This document shows positions 18,606 to 27,459 of a DNA stretch of 64,000 bases, one piece after another. This DNA is from Paraburkholderia sp. SOS3 (GTDB taxonomy: Bacteria; Pseudomonadota; Gammaproteobacteria; Burkholderiales; Burkholderiaceae), in contig NZ_CP018812.1 in assembly GCF_001922345.1 (NCBI RefSeq), positions 2,170,001 to 2,234,000 of the forward strand, in the 5' to 3' direction. Numbering within the stretch: the first letter of the stretch is position 1; every line of letters begins with the position of its first letter. Under the pieces are notes generated by a model. That model was not told the origin of the DNA, ran no database searches, and saw only the letters and a list, made by a program, of their open reading frames with translations. The position numbers and the translations under genes were made by a program.

Positions 18606-20470
18606 TGGCGCCGGCAATCGTGATTCTCGGCAGCGGCGCGCTCGCGACTGCGCGCCGCATACAACGCCGTTATCCGGGTGCGCGCGTGCATGGATTGCGC
18701 AGCCGCTTCGATGCACGCGCCGAACGTGGCGCCGGGTCCGGCCATGAAGCAGGCCATGAAGCAGGCCATGAAGCTGGCCGTGAAGCTGGCCATGAAGCGA
18801 ACCAAGAAGCGCACCTCCAAACCCGCATCGAAGCTGACCTGGAAGCAGGCACCGAAGGCGTCGACATCGTCTACGAAGAACTCAGTGCGTATCTGCGCGA
18901 ACTCTATGCGAGCGGCACGCCGATCATTGCGCTGTGCGCGGCGGGCATCGTGATCCGTTGTGTTGCGCCGCTGCTCGCGAACAAGGGCACGGAGCCGCCG
19001 GTGCTTGCGGTCGCCGAAGACGGCAGCGCGGTCGTGCCGTTGCTCGGCGGACTGGCAGGCGTGAACGCGATGGCGCGCGAGATCGCGCAGGCGCTCGATG
19101 TGCCGCCCGCGATCACGACAAGCGGCGAACTGCGTTTCGGCACCTGTGTGCTGAATCCGCCGCCAGGGTATGCGCTTGCAAGCATCGAGCAAGGCAAGCG
19201 CTTCGTGTCCGATCTGCTGGCCGGTGAACGTACGCGCATCGAAGGCGGTGCGCACTGGCTCGACGATGCGCCGTTGCCTCGCTCCGAAACGGCGCGACGG
19301 GCGATTCGCGTCACGCCGCTTGCGTGGGACGGCAACGCCGACGAGCTGCTGATTCATCCGCGCAGTGTTGTCGTTGCGCTGGCCGATGGCGATGGCGAAA
19401 CCGCGGTGGCGCGCGTGCGCGATGCGCTCGCGGCCCGCGGGCTGTCGCCGCTGGCGCTTGCCGCGGTTGTCGTGCCGAGCTCCTGTTCGGGCGACGAGGC
19501 ACTTGAGCGCGCGGCTCATGCGTTGGGCGTGGCGCTGCGTTTTGCCGATGTTGCCGACGCTGCCCACACCCGTTCGCTACCGCGCGCATGGCTCGAAGCC
19601 GCATTGCCCGCGCAATGCGAGATCGTCGATGCCGGTCCAGGCATCGCTCTGGCCGTCGCCGAAACACCGCTCGATCCCGACACCATCGGCCGCGCACGCG
19701 GCCGGCTGACCGTCATCGGCCTCGGCCCGGGCAGCGCCGAGCTCATGGCGCCGGCCGCGCGCGACGCGCTGCGGGACGCGACCGACATTCTCGGCTACGC
19801 CACTTATGTCGACATGGCCGGCCCGTTTCGCGCCGACCAGCGCGTGCATCCGACCGACAACCGCGAAGAGATGCAGCGCGCGCGTCATGCGTTCGAGCTC
19901 GCGAGCGGCGGACGGCATGTCGTGATGGTGTCGTCGGGCGACCCCGGCGTGTTCGCGATGGCTTCGGCCGTGCTCGAAGCGCTCGACACGTCCGGCGCGC
20001 CGCATTGGGCCGACGTCGAGCTGCAGATCGTCCCGGGCGTCTCGGCCGCGATGGCGACGGCCGCGCGAGCCGGCGCGCCGCTCGGCCACGACTTCTGCAT
20101 GCTGTCGCTGTCGGACAACCTGAAGCCGTGGGCCGTCATCGAGTCGCGCGTCGCACTCGCGGCGCAAGCCGATCTCGTGATGGCGTTCTACAACCCGGTA
20201 TCGCGCGCGCGCCCGTGGCAGCTCGACAAGGCGCTCGACATCGTGCGCGCGTCGCGTGCGCCGGACACGGTCGTCGTGCTCGGACGCGACATCGCCCGCC
20301 CCGGCGCGTCGCTCGTCTCGACGACGCTCGGCAGACTCAGTTCGGCCGACGTCGATATGCGCACGATGGTGATCATCGGTTCGTCGACCACGCGCGCTTT
20401 TTCGACACGGCCGCCATCGGCTCGCGGCACGCCGCGCGAATGGGTCTATACGCCGCGCTGGTATCGGTAA
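18605..20470 (+). CDS. cobJ: CbiG-like / precorrin-3B C17-methyltransferase (CobJ/CbiH) fusion
   Basis: 621 residues, two parts. Residues 1-~350 resemble CbiG: an N-terminal domain (AIVILGSGALATARRIQ ... LCAAGIVIRCVAPLL ... VPLLGGLAGVNAMAREIA), a middle domain, and a diverged CbiG_C-like stretch (HPRSVVVALADGDG ... ALGVALRFADV). Residues ~365-621 are the CobJ/CbiH methylase (GLGPGSAELMAP, SSGDPGVFAM, PGVSAAMATAARAGAPLGH), which contracts the ring and methylates C17. Between residues ~45 and 70 a 12-bp tandem repeat inserts HEAG units into the CbiG part. ATG at 18605 was taken (AAGG upstream); the ATG at 18593 is an alternative. CbiG opens the lactone in the anaerobic route, so its place next to CobG is notable. 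Confidence 0.9.
   Translation: MAPAIVILGSGALATARRIQRRYPGARVHGLRSRFDARAERGAGSGHEAGHEAGHEAGREAGHEANQEAHLQTRIEADLEAGTEGVDIVYEELSAYLRELYASGTPIIALCAAGIVIRCVAPLLANKGTEPPVLAVAEDGSAVVPLLGGLAGVNAMAREIAQALDVPPAITTSGELRFGTCVLNPPPGYALASIEQGKRFVSDLLAGERTRIEGGAHWLDDAPLPRSETARRAIRVTPLAWDGNADELLIHPRSVVVALADGDGETAVARVRDALAARGLSPLALAAVVVPSSCSGDEALERAAHALGVALRFADVADAAHTRSLPRAWLEAALPAQCEIVDAGPGIALAVAETPLDPDTIGRARGRLTVIGLGPGSAELMAPAARDALRDATDILGYATYVDMAGPFRADQRVHPTDNREEMQRARHAFELASGGRHVVMVSSGDPGVFAMASAVLEALDTSGAPHWADVELQIVPGVSAAMATAARAGAPLGHDFCMLSLSDNLKPWAVIESRVALAAQADLVMAFYNPVSRARPWQLDKALDIVRASRAPDTVVVLGRDIARPGASLVSTTLGRLSSADVDMRTMVIIGSSTTRAFSTRPPSARGTPREWVYTPRWYR
18740..18811 (+). repeat. 12-bp in-frame minisatellite in the CbiG-CobJ gene
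   Basis: Six units of GGCCATGAAGCN (the last degenerate) starting at 18740, encoding (GHEA)n. It lies between the first beta-strand region and the conserved core of the CbiG N-terminal domain. Units preserve the frame, so length variation between strains is expected. Confidence 0.9.
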
Positions 20471-20639
20471 CGCATGGCCGCGGCGCCTCGTCGCTCATCA
20501 CGCGTCATCGATCTTCCAGCGCCGCGCATATGCAATGTGGTTGCATGCGCAATGAATCAGGGATTCTCCCTATCCAGATTTTTTTGGCGACCGACGATAA
20601 CACCGGATAACCCTTATTTCCCGTGTTTTCAACGCGCCT

Positions 20640-21602
20640 ATGCAAACTGACGAAGCGGTTGCAACGACAAACCCGGCCAACGCGTGCGCCGCGCCCGCCG
20701 CGCTTTTGAACGCCGACGCGGTACCGATCGGCGTGCCGCTCGAATGGCCCGTCGTCGATGCCGACGGTTCGCTGCTGTTCGATCGCGGCGCCGTCGTGAT
20801 CGGTCCGGACGAGCGCCGCTTTCTGTTCGCGCACTTCAAGCCGCATCGCGGCGATCTGCAAGCCGATGCGCACAACGCCGCGAACGGCGCGCTCGACCCT
20901 CGCGGCGACGACGACGAAGACACGCCGTTATCGCTGACAGACACGCATCTGTCGATCGGCGCGCCGATCGGCATTCGTCCGCAAAACGCGAGCGGACCGA
21001 TGTACCCGAGCCGCATTATCGGCTTTGCGCCGAACCAGTCGGTGTTCGCGATGCCGCCGCACGTCGACGGCCGCCCGCTCACGCTCGCGATCGGCGAAAA
21101 CGTCGAGATCGTCGCCATCGCGAGCCAGGCGGTGTTCCGCTTCGTCTGCACGGTCGATGCGGTCTGCCGCCTGCCGTTCGACTACGTCGTGCTATCGAAG
21201 CCCGGTGTGATCCGCCGGCTGCGCGAACGCAAGTCGATTCGCGTGCGCGCACGCCTGCCCGTGCGCTTCGGCGTGAATCCGCAAGGCGACGCGTACGAAG
21301 GGCTCGGCGTGATGCAGACGATCAGCGCGCTCGGCATGTCGTTCGGCACGCCGTGGCTTGTCGCCAAAGTCGGCGAGCGCCTGCGCGTCTCGTTCCGGCT
21401 GCAATCGAACGACAGCGACACGCTGATCGAAACCACCGCGATCGTGCGCAATGCGCAACCGGCATCGGCCACCGACGCGCTCGCCACGCACGGGCTCGAG
21501 TTCGAGAACCTCGACGCGGCGCAACAGCTCGCGCTGAAGTCGTACGTGTTCGATCGGATCGACGATATTTCGCATTGGTCGAACGCGGCGCGTCCGGCTT
21601 GA
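20640..21602 (+). CDS. PilZ-domain protein (YcgR-like c-di-GMP effector)
   Basis: 320 residues. The C-terminal ~115 residues form a PilZ domain: the arginine-rich entry RRLRERKSIRVRARLPVRF gives the RxxxR motif, followed by SALGMSFG in the position of the (D/N)xSxxG motif. The N-terminal ~200 residues include a YcgR-N-like flagellar-brake region (GIRPQN..MYPSRIIGFAPNQSVFA). Such proteins bind c-di-GMP and slow flagellar rotation or otherwise alter surface behaviour. It stands alone 169 bases after cobJ, with an AT-richer leader, and convergent with the VWA gene. It has no evident link to cobalamin and is probably independent. Confidence 0.85.
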   Translation: MQTDEAVATTNPANACAAPAALLNADAVPIGVPLEWPVVDADGSLLFDRGAVVIGPDERRFLFAHFKPHRGDLQADAHNAANGALDPRGDDDEDTPLSLTDTHLSIGAPIGIRPQNASGPMYPSRIIGFAPNQSVFAMPPHVDGRPLTLAIGENVEIVAIASQAVFRFVCTVDAVCRLPFDYVVLSKPGVIRRLRERKSIRVRARLPVRFGVNPQGDAYEGLGVMQTISALGMSFGTPWLVAKVGERLRVSFRLQSNDSDTLIETTAIVRNAQPASATDALATHGLEFENLDAAQQLALKSYVFDRIDDISHWSNAARPA

Positions 21603-21709
21603 TCGATCCCGTCTCGAAGCGCCGCATGCGCGAGCAAGTCAGCGACTGAGCCCCGGCCGGTTGCAGGCCATGCAGGTTGCAATACGCTGCTAGCGTGCTC
21701 GCACGTTGG

Positions 21710-22372
21710 TCAGTCCGCTGCGATCAACTGGCGAGGCGTCACATATTCGCCGTCCCACGCACGCGCCAGTTGCGCGCATCGGCCGAGCCGGACGGCATCG
21801 CTTTCGAAGTCGACGAAAACGACGCGATGCGCGGCGTCGGGGCGCACCGGCATGCCGGCGCTGCGCCCGTCCGACAGCACCCATAGCCAGCGCTGCTGAC
21901 CCGGCTTGCGCCTCGCTGCGCCGGCCAGCAACCGTGCCGCGCGTTCGATGGCTGGCGCGAACGGCGTCCCGCCGCCGCCGCCGATCGGATCGAGCCAGCG
22001 CTCGCTCCAGCCGCGCGGTATCGCCGGTCCGAAGCGCAAATCGGCGCTCACGCCGCCGAAGCAGATCAACGCGGCCTCGTGCCGATCGGCACGCGCACGC
22101 GCGAACAGCGCGGCAAGCAGACCCTTCGCGAGCGCGAACCGCGCGCCCGCCAGCATCGAGCCCGAGCAGTCGAGCACGAAGCAGTGCAGCACGCCGCGCG
22201 CCGGCGCTTCGCGCACAAACCGCAGATGATCGGCACGCAAGCGTTGCATGCCCTTGGCCGCAAGCGTGCGCGGCCAATCGATGCGCACGCCCGATCGACC
22301 GCGCGCCGCATGGGCGCCATGCTGCGCATGACGCCAATCGCCTGCCGGCCATCGAAAACCGCTGCGCGACAC
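21710..22372 (-). CDS. VWA-domain protein, ChlD/CobT-like chelatase component
   Basis: 220 residues comprising essentially one von Willebrand A domain. The MIDAS metal site is present: DCSGSM (D68, S70, S72), a Thr in GGGGTPFAPAI and an Asp in LSDGRS. It resembles the C-terminal VWA domain of magnesium-chelatase ChlD/BchD or CobT but lacks an AAA+ part. It follows the ChlI-like ATPase gene by 26 bases, in the order cobN - chlI-like - VWA, which argues for a three-part cobaltochelatase. Start GTG at 22372 is uncertain because no strong ribosome binding site is evident. Confidence 0.82.
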   Translation of the reverse strand: MSRSGFRWPAGDWRHAQHGAHAARGRSGVRIDWPRTLAAKGMQRLRADHLRFVREAPARGVLHCFVLDCSGSMLAGARFALAKGLLAALFARARADRHEAALICFGGVSADLRFGPAIPRGWSERWLDPIGGGGGTPFAPAIERAARLLAGAARRKPGQQRWLWVLSDGRSAGMPVRPDAAHRVVFVDFESDAVRLGRCAQLARAWDGEYVTPRQLIAAD

Positions 22373-22398
22373 GCCAGCGGCGGCGTTCTTCCGATGGC

Positions 22399-23592
22399 TC
22401 AGCGTTTTTTTGACGGAAGCGTGATCACGCCTTTGACGTGCGTAGCACCGGTGGTTTCGGGCGGCAGATAGCCCCAGTCGCTTTCGGGTGAAGCTTGCGA
22501 TTGCGACGGCGTGTGCGCTTGGGTGTGCGTTTGGGTGTGCGTTTGTTCCCTGCCGCCGTCAGACGCAGCCGCGCGGTTGTCGCGCCCCTCGGCTCGTGCC
22601 GCATCACGATCTTCCGGCTGCCGCTCATGCTGCACCCCGCCAGCTCGTTGCCGATGCAACAACACCGCGTGCGCGACCCGATCGACGTGCGTGGCCGTCA
22701 CCGCGTCCGCCGCTTCGAGCGCGGCGAGCGCGCGCGCCGCGCGCAGCATCACGAGGTCGGCGCGCATGCCGTCGACCTGCGCCGCAATGCACAGCGCGCT
22801 CACACGCTCGTGCACGGCATCGTCGAAAGCGAGTTGCGGGAGCGCATCACGCGCGGCCCCGATGCGGCGCACGAGGTCCTCTTGCTGCTGCGCATGGCGT
22901 TCGCGAAACGCGCGCGGGTCCGTATCGAATGCGAGCCGCGCCTTGACGATCTGCTGACGGATTTGCGCGTCGAAGCAATTTTGCAGCGCGACCGTCAGAC
23001 CGAAACGGTCCGTCAGTTGCGGACGCAGTTCGCCCTCTTCCGGGTTCATCGTGCCGATCAGCACGAAGCTCGCCGCATGGCTATGCGATACGCCGTCGCG
23101 CTCGACCGTGTTGACGCCGCTTGCCGCCGCATCGAGCAACGCATCGACGAGCGCGTCGGGCAGCAGGTTCACTTCATCGACATAGAGCACGCCGCGATGC
23201 GCGCTCGCCAGCAACCCGGGCGAGAAACGCACCGTGCCGTCGCGCAGCACGGTTTCGATATCGAGCGTGCCGATCAGGCGCTCTTCGCTCGCGTTGAGCG
23301 GCAACGTAACGAACCGGCCGTCAGGCAGCAGTTCGGCCAGTGCGCGCGCGGCCGTCGACTTCGCGGTGCCGCGCGGGCCGCTCACGAGTACACCGCCAAT
23401 GCCCGGGTCCACCGCGGCGAGCAGCAGCGCCTGCTTCAGCTCGTCCTGACCGAGCAGCGCGGCGAACGGGAAAATGGGCACGCGGCCGACTTCGCCTGGT
23501 TGCTTGGCTGTTTGTTCCGCCGGTTGCGCGCCTGGTTGCACGCCGGTTTCTTCGGTCGCGCCGTTCGACGCGTGAGTCGTGGCCTTCATCAT
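22399..23592 (-). CDS. ChlI/BchI-like AAA+ ATPase, probable cobaltochelatase subunit
   Basis: 397 residues. AAA+ ATPase of the magnesium-chelatase I-subunit type: Walker A GPRGTAKST (residues 72-80), Walker B GVLYVDEVNLL, and the sensor region LIGTMNPEEGELRPQLTDRFGL. The last ~65 residues are hydrophilic with Gln/Thr/His repeats, a linker normally found before VWA domains, so an ancestral ChlD-like gene may have been split from the VWA partner. ATG at 23592 overlaps the cobN stop (ATGATGA), with AAGGA 5 bases upstream. Likely powers cobalt insertion by CobN; the reaction is inferred from context. Confidence 0.88.
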   Translation of the reverse strand: MMKATTHASNGATEETGVQPGAQPAEQTAKQPGEVGRVPIFPFAALLGQDELKQALLLAAVDPGIGGVLVSGPRGTAKSTAARALAELLPDGRFVTLPLNASEERLIGTLDIETVLRDGTVRFSPGLLASAHRGVLYVDEVNLLPDALVDALLDAAASGVNTVERDGVSHSHAASFVLIGTMNPEEGELRPQLTDRFGLTVALQNCFDAQIRQQIVKARLAFDTDPRAFRERHAQQQEDLVRRIGAARDALPQLAFDDAVHERVSALCIAAQVDGMRADLVMLRAARALAALEAADAVTATHVDRVAHAVLLHRQRAGGVQHERQPEDRDAARAEGRDNRAAASDGGREQTHTQTHTQAHTPSQSQASPESDWGYLPPETTGATHVKGVITLPSKKR

Positions 23593-26500
23593 CGCGTTCC
23601 TTCGATCTGTTGTTCGCTTGCAAGCAGATGCTGTTCGATCTGTTGCCGATACGCGCCCGGTTCCTGCCATAAGCCGCGCTGCATCGCTTCGACGAGCCGC
23701 TCGCAGATGCCGTGCAGCGCATGCGGATTGTGCGTCTGCAGGAACGCGCGCGTGTCAGCGTTGTTCAGGTAAGCGTCGGCGACAAGCGCATATTGATGGT
23801 CGGCGATCACGCGCGCGGTCGCGTCGTAGCCATACAGGTAGTCGACGGTCGCGGCGATTTCCGCCGCACCTTTGTAGCCATGCCGCTTCACGCCATCGAG
23901 CCACTTCGGATTGACGACGCGCGAGCGGATGACGCGCGCGATCTCTTCGCTCAGCGTGCGTACGCGCGGCGCATCCGGGTTGCTATGGTCCGCGTGATAC
24001 AGCTGCGGCTGGCTGCCGGATAAATGCCGGACCGCCGCCGCCATGCCGCCCTGGAACTGGTAGTAATCGTTCGAGTCGAGCACGTCGTGCTCGCGGTTGT
24101 CCTGGTTCTGCAGCACGACGTCGAGCGTCGCGAGCCGTGTGCCGAATGCGTGGCGCGCGTCTTCGCCCGAGGTCTTTTGCGTGTACGCGTAGCCGCCGTG
24201 TGCGAGATAGGCACCGGCCAGATCCGCGTCCGTCTGCCACTGGCGCGTGTCGATCATTTCCTGCAGGCCGGCGCCGTATGCGCCCGGCCGCGAACTGAAG
24301 ACGCGCCAGCCCGCGCGGTTGCGCGCCTCCTGCGCATCGACTCCGCGCGCGATCCACGCATCGCGCTCGCGCAGCACGCGCGCCCGGATCGGGTTCAGAT
24401 GCTCGGGCTCGTCTTCGAGGTTCGCCACTGCCTGAACCGCCGCATCGAACAGATGCATGACATTCGGAAACGCGTCGCGGAAAAAACCCGATACGCGCAG
24501 CGTCACGTCGATGCGCGGCCGGTCGAAAGCGGCAATCGGCATGATCTCGAAGTCGCTCACGCGATGGCTGCCCGGCGCCCATTTGGGACGTACGCCGAGC
24601 AACGCGAGCGCTTGCGCGATATCGTCGCCTCCGGTGCGCATCGTTGCCGTGCCCCACACCGACAGGCCGATCGCGCGCGGATAGTCGCCGTGCTCCTGCA
24701 GATGACGTTCGAGCAGCTGCTGCGCCGATTTGAGGCCAAGCGCCCAGGCGGCTTGCGTGGGGATCGCGCGCGTATCGACCGAATAAAAGTTGCGGCCTGT
24801 CGGCAGCACGTCGGGGCGGCCGCGCGATGGCGAGCCGCTCGGTCCCGGCGGCACGAAGCGGCCTTCGAGACCGCGCTTGAGCTGCTGCATTTCTTGCGGA
24901 CCACAGGCGTCGAGGCGCGGAAGCACCGCGTCGCGCAGGCGGCGCAGAACGAGCGCGGCTTGGGGCAATGCGGGGCGTGCGTGCTCGTCTGGTAACGCGC
25001 CGCCGACGCCGCACAGCTCGTCCAGCAGCTTGCCGGCGAGCAGCTCCAGCCGCTCGCGCGCGTCGCCGTTATGGCGCCACGGTGCTTCGCTGACCTGTTG
25101 CAGCAGCGGCGGCCTCGCGCCCTGCCAGGGCGCCGACCAGTCCGCCGTCAACGGATCGAACAGACGATCGATGCCGAGATCGCGCGCGAGCGCATCGATG
25201 AGCCCCGCGTTCGCGCCGTGCCCGTCGCCGACCGGATAGCGGCCGAGCGCGAGCAGCGTATCGCGCCGCTGCACGCCGCGCGGCGACTGGCCGAACGTGT
25301 GCAGCCCGTCGCGGATCTGCGCTTCCTTCAGCTCGCACAGCCACGCATCGACGCGCGTGAGCAACGCGTCTTCGGCATCCTGACCGTTGGGCTCGGCGAT
25401 GCTCAGTTCTTCGTGCAGCCGGTGTTCGACGATCGTCGCGAGAATCGTGCGTCGCAGCAGCTTCGCGCGCCGCGCATCGACCATCAGCGCTTCGTAGTAT
25501 TCGTCGACCTGCCGTTCGAGATCCTGCAACGGCCCATAGCTTTCGGCACGCGTGAGCGGCGGCATCAGATGATCGACGATCACCGCCTGCGCGCGCCGTT
25601 TCGCCTGGCTGCCTTCGCCCGGATCGTTGACGATAAACGGATACAGGTGCGGCATCGGCCCGAGAATCGCATCGGGCCAGCACGCATCGCTGAGCGCGAC
25701 GCTCTTGCCGGGCAGCCATTCGAGATTGCCGTGCTTGCCGACGTGCAGGACCGCGTCGATAGCGAACTGTTCGCGCAGCCAGAAATAGAACGCGAGATAC
25801 GCATGCGGCGGCACGAGCTCCGCGTCGTGATAGCTCGCGTAGTCGTTCTGCTCGCGCGAACGCGACGGCTGGATGCCGACGAACACATTGCCGCAACGCC
25901 AGCCCGCGATCATGAAGCGGCCGCGCCGCACGGCCGGGTCGCATTCCGGTGCGCCCCAGCGCGCATTCAGTGCATCGCGCAACGAGGCAGGCAGGCGCGC
26001 GAAATAGGCTTCGTAGTCGGCGAGCGCGAGACTTTGCAGCGCGGGCCTCAAGTCGCGCACGACCGGATCGTTCGTTACGCCGCTCGTCAGCAGGTCGAGC
26101 AATGCGTCGCCGTCGGCGGGAAATGCTTCGTCCGCCGCGATGCGGTAGCCTTCGTCGCGCAGCATGTGAAGAATGCCGACCACCGAGGCCGGCGTATCGA
26201 GGCCGACGCCGTTGCCGATGCGCCCTTCGCTTGCCGGATAATTCGCGAGAATCAGCGCGACCTTCTTGTCTGCATTATCGAGCGCGCGCAACCGGCACCA
26301 GCGCTCGCTCAGTTCCGCGACGAATGCGACCCGCTGCGCGTCGGGCTGATAACGTACGACGTCCACTTCGGTGTGCGGACAACGATACGCGAGCCCTTTG
26401 AAACTGATCGCGCGCGTGATGATGCGGCCGTCGACCTCCGGCAGCGCGATATGCATGGCGATGTCGCGCGAGTTCAGGCCATGGTTGTCGTTGATCCAGT

Positions 26501-27401
26501 CCTCGCGGTTGCCGCCCGAAAGGATTACCTGCAGCACCGGCGCATCGCCGGCCACGGCAAGCGGCACGGGATCGTCGATCGCGCCGGCGGCGAACGCCGT
26601 GGTATTCAGCACGAGCGACGCATGATGTTGCGCGCACAACTGTGCGACGACCTCGCGGCTCAACGCGTCCTTCAACGATGTGATCGCGATCGGCAGCGGA
26701 TTCATCTGCCGCGCTTCGAGCGCGTCGATCAGCGCATCAAATACGGCCGTATTGGCGGCCTGTAGATGCGCCTTGTAGAACAGAATCGCGACGACCGGCG
26801 CCGCCGCGCGCCAGCGCGCCTGCCAGTCGGCGATGGTCGGCGTGTCGTGTGCGGGGTGATAAAGCGCGGCCGCGGGCAGCGGCACCGGCAGCGCGGGCTC
26901 GCGTCCGAAGCCGAGCGCGCGCCACGCGATGCAGCGCAAGAACCCTTCCGCGTTGTGCGGCCCGCCCTCGCGCAGATACCGCCAGAGCCGATGGCACAAC
27001 GCGGCATCGGCGGTGCTGCGCGCAAGCAGGTTCGGATCTTCCTGCAAGTCGCCCGAGAACATCGCGAGCGTCTGCCGCTTGCGCTCTGCGAGCGCGACCA
27101 CCTGTTCGATACCGTACGGCCAGTACGCTTCGCCGCCGAGGTGATCGACAACGACGACGCGCGCATGCTGCAACACGTCTTCGATATAGAAGTCGACCGA
27201 GGCCGGTTGCCGCAGATACGTGACGTTCGCAAGGCGCACGCTCGGAAAACCGGCGGGCAGGCGCGGCACGACGCTCGCGAGCAGCGACAGCGTCGTATCG
27301 GCCGAGCTCAGCACGACGATCTCCGCGGGCCGCTGGTCGATCCGGATCACACCCTGCGTGTCGTCGACGAAACCGCCCGGCGTGGTGCGCAGCAAATGCA
27401 T
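23589..27401 (-). CDS. cobN: Cobaltochelatase large subunit
   Basis: 1270 residues, the usual length of CobN/ChlH-type subunits. It inserts Co2+ into hydrogenobyrinic acid a,c-diamide. Typical segments include EQNDYASYHDAELVPPHAYLAFYFWLR, LHVGKHGNLEWLPGK, and the C-terminal YAYTQKTSGEDARHAFGTRL and DVLDSNDYYQFQGGM. ATG at 27401 follows GAGGCGG about 9 bases upstream. It sits between cobW (58 bases upstream) and the ChlI-like ATPase (4-base overlap); no cobS/cobT genes are nearby, so the ATPase/VWA pair is the probable partner. Confidence 0.96.
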   Translation of the reverse strand: MHLLRTTPGGFVDDTQGVIRIDQRPAEIVVLSSADTTLSLLASVVPRLPAGFPSVRLANVTYLRQPASVDFYIEDVLQHARVVVVDHLGGEAYWPYGIEQVVALAERKRQTLAMFSGDLQEDPNLLARSTADAALCHRLWRYLREGGPHNAEGFLRCIAWRALGFGREPALPVPLPAAALYHPAHDTPTIADWQARWRAAAPVVAILFYKAHLQAANTAVFDALIDALEARQMNPLPIAITSLKDALSREVVAQLCAQHHASLVLNTTAFAAGAIDDPVPLAVAGDAPVLQVILSGGNREDWINDNHGLNSRDIAMHIALPEVDGRIITRAISFKGLAYRCPHTEVDVVRYQPDAQRVAFVAELSERWCRLRALDNADKKVALILANYPASEGRIGNGVGLDTPASVVGILHMLRDEGYRIAADEAFPADGDALLDLLTSGVTNDPVVRDLRPALQSLALADYEAYFARLPASLRDALNARWGAPECDPAVRRGRFMIAGWRCGNVFVGIQPSRSREQNDYASYHDAELVPPHAYLAFYFWLREQFAIDAVLHVGKHGNLEWLPGKSVALSDACWPDAILGPMPHLYPFIVNDPGEGSQAKRRAQAVIVDHLMPPLTRAESYGPLQDLERQVDEYYEALMVDARRAKLLRRTILATIVEHRLHEELSIAEPNGQDAEDALLTRVDAWLCELKEAQIRDGLHTFGQSPRGVQRRDTLLALGRYPVGDGHGANAGLIDALARDLGIDRLFDPLTADWSAPWQGARPPLLQQVSEAPWRHNGDARERLELLAGKLLDELCGVGGALPDEHARPALPQAALVLRRLRDAVLPRLDACGPQEMQQLKRGLEGRFVPPGPSGSPSRGRPDVLPTGRNFYSVDTRAIPTQAAWALGLKSAQQLLERHLQEHGDYPRAIGLSVWGTATMRTGGDDIAQALALLGVRPKWAPGSHRVSDFEIMPIAAFDRPRIDVTLRVSGFFRDAFPNVMHLFDAAVQAVANLEDEPEHLNPIRARVLRERDAWIARGVDAQEARNRAGWRVFSSRPGAYGAGLQEMIDTRQWQTDADLAGAYLAHGGYAYTQKTSGEDARHAFGTRLATLDVVLQNQDNREHDVLDSNDYYQFQGGMAAAVRHLSGSQPQLYHADHSNPDAPRVRTLSEEIARVIRSRVVNPKWLDGVKRHGYKGAAEIAATVDYLYGYDATARVIADHQYALVADAYLNNADTRAFLQTHNPHALHGICERLVEAMQRGLWQEPGAYRQQIEQHLLASEQQIEGTR

Positions 27402-27459
27402 GTTCGTGCCGCCTCGTGTGAGTGGCGCCCGCACGCGCGGTGGCGCGCGGGCAGCCTTG

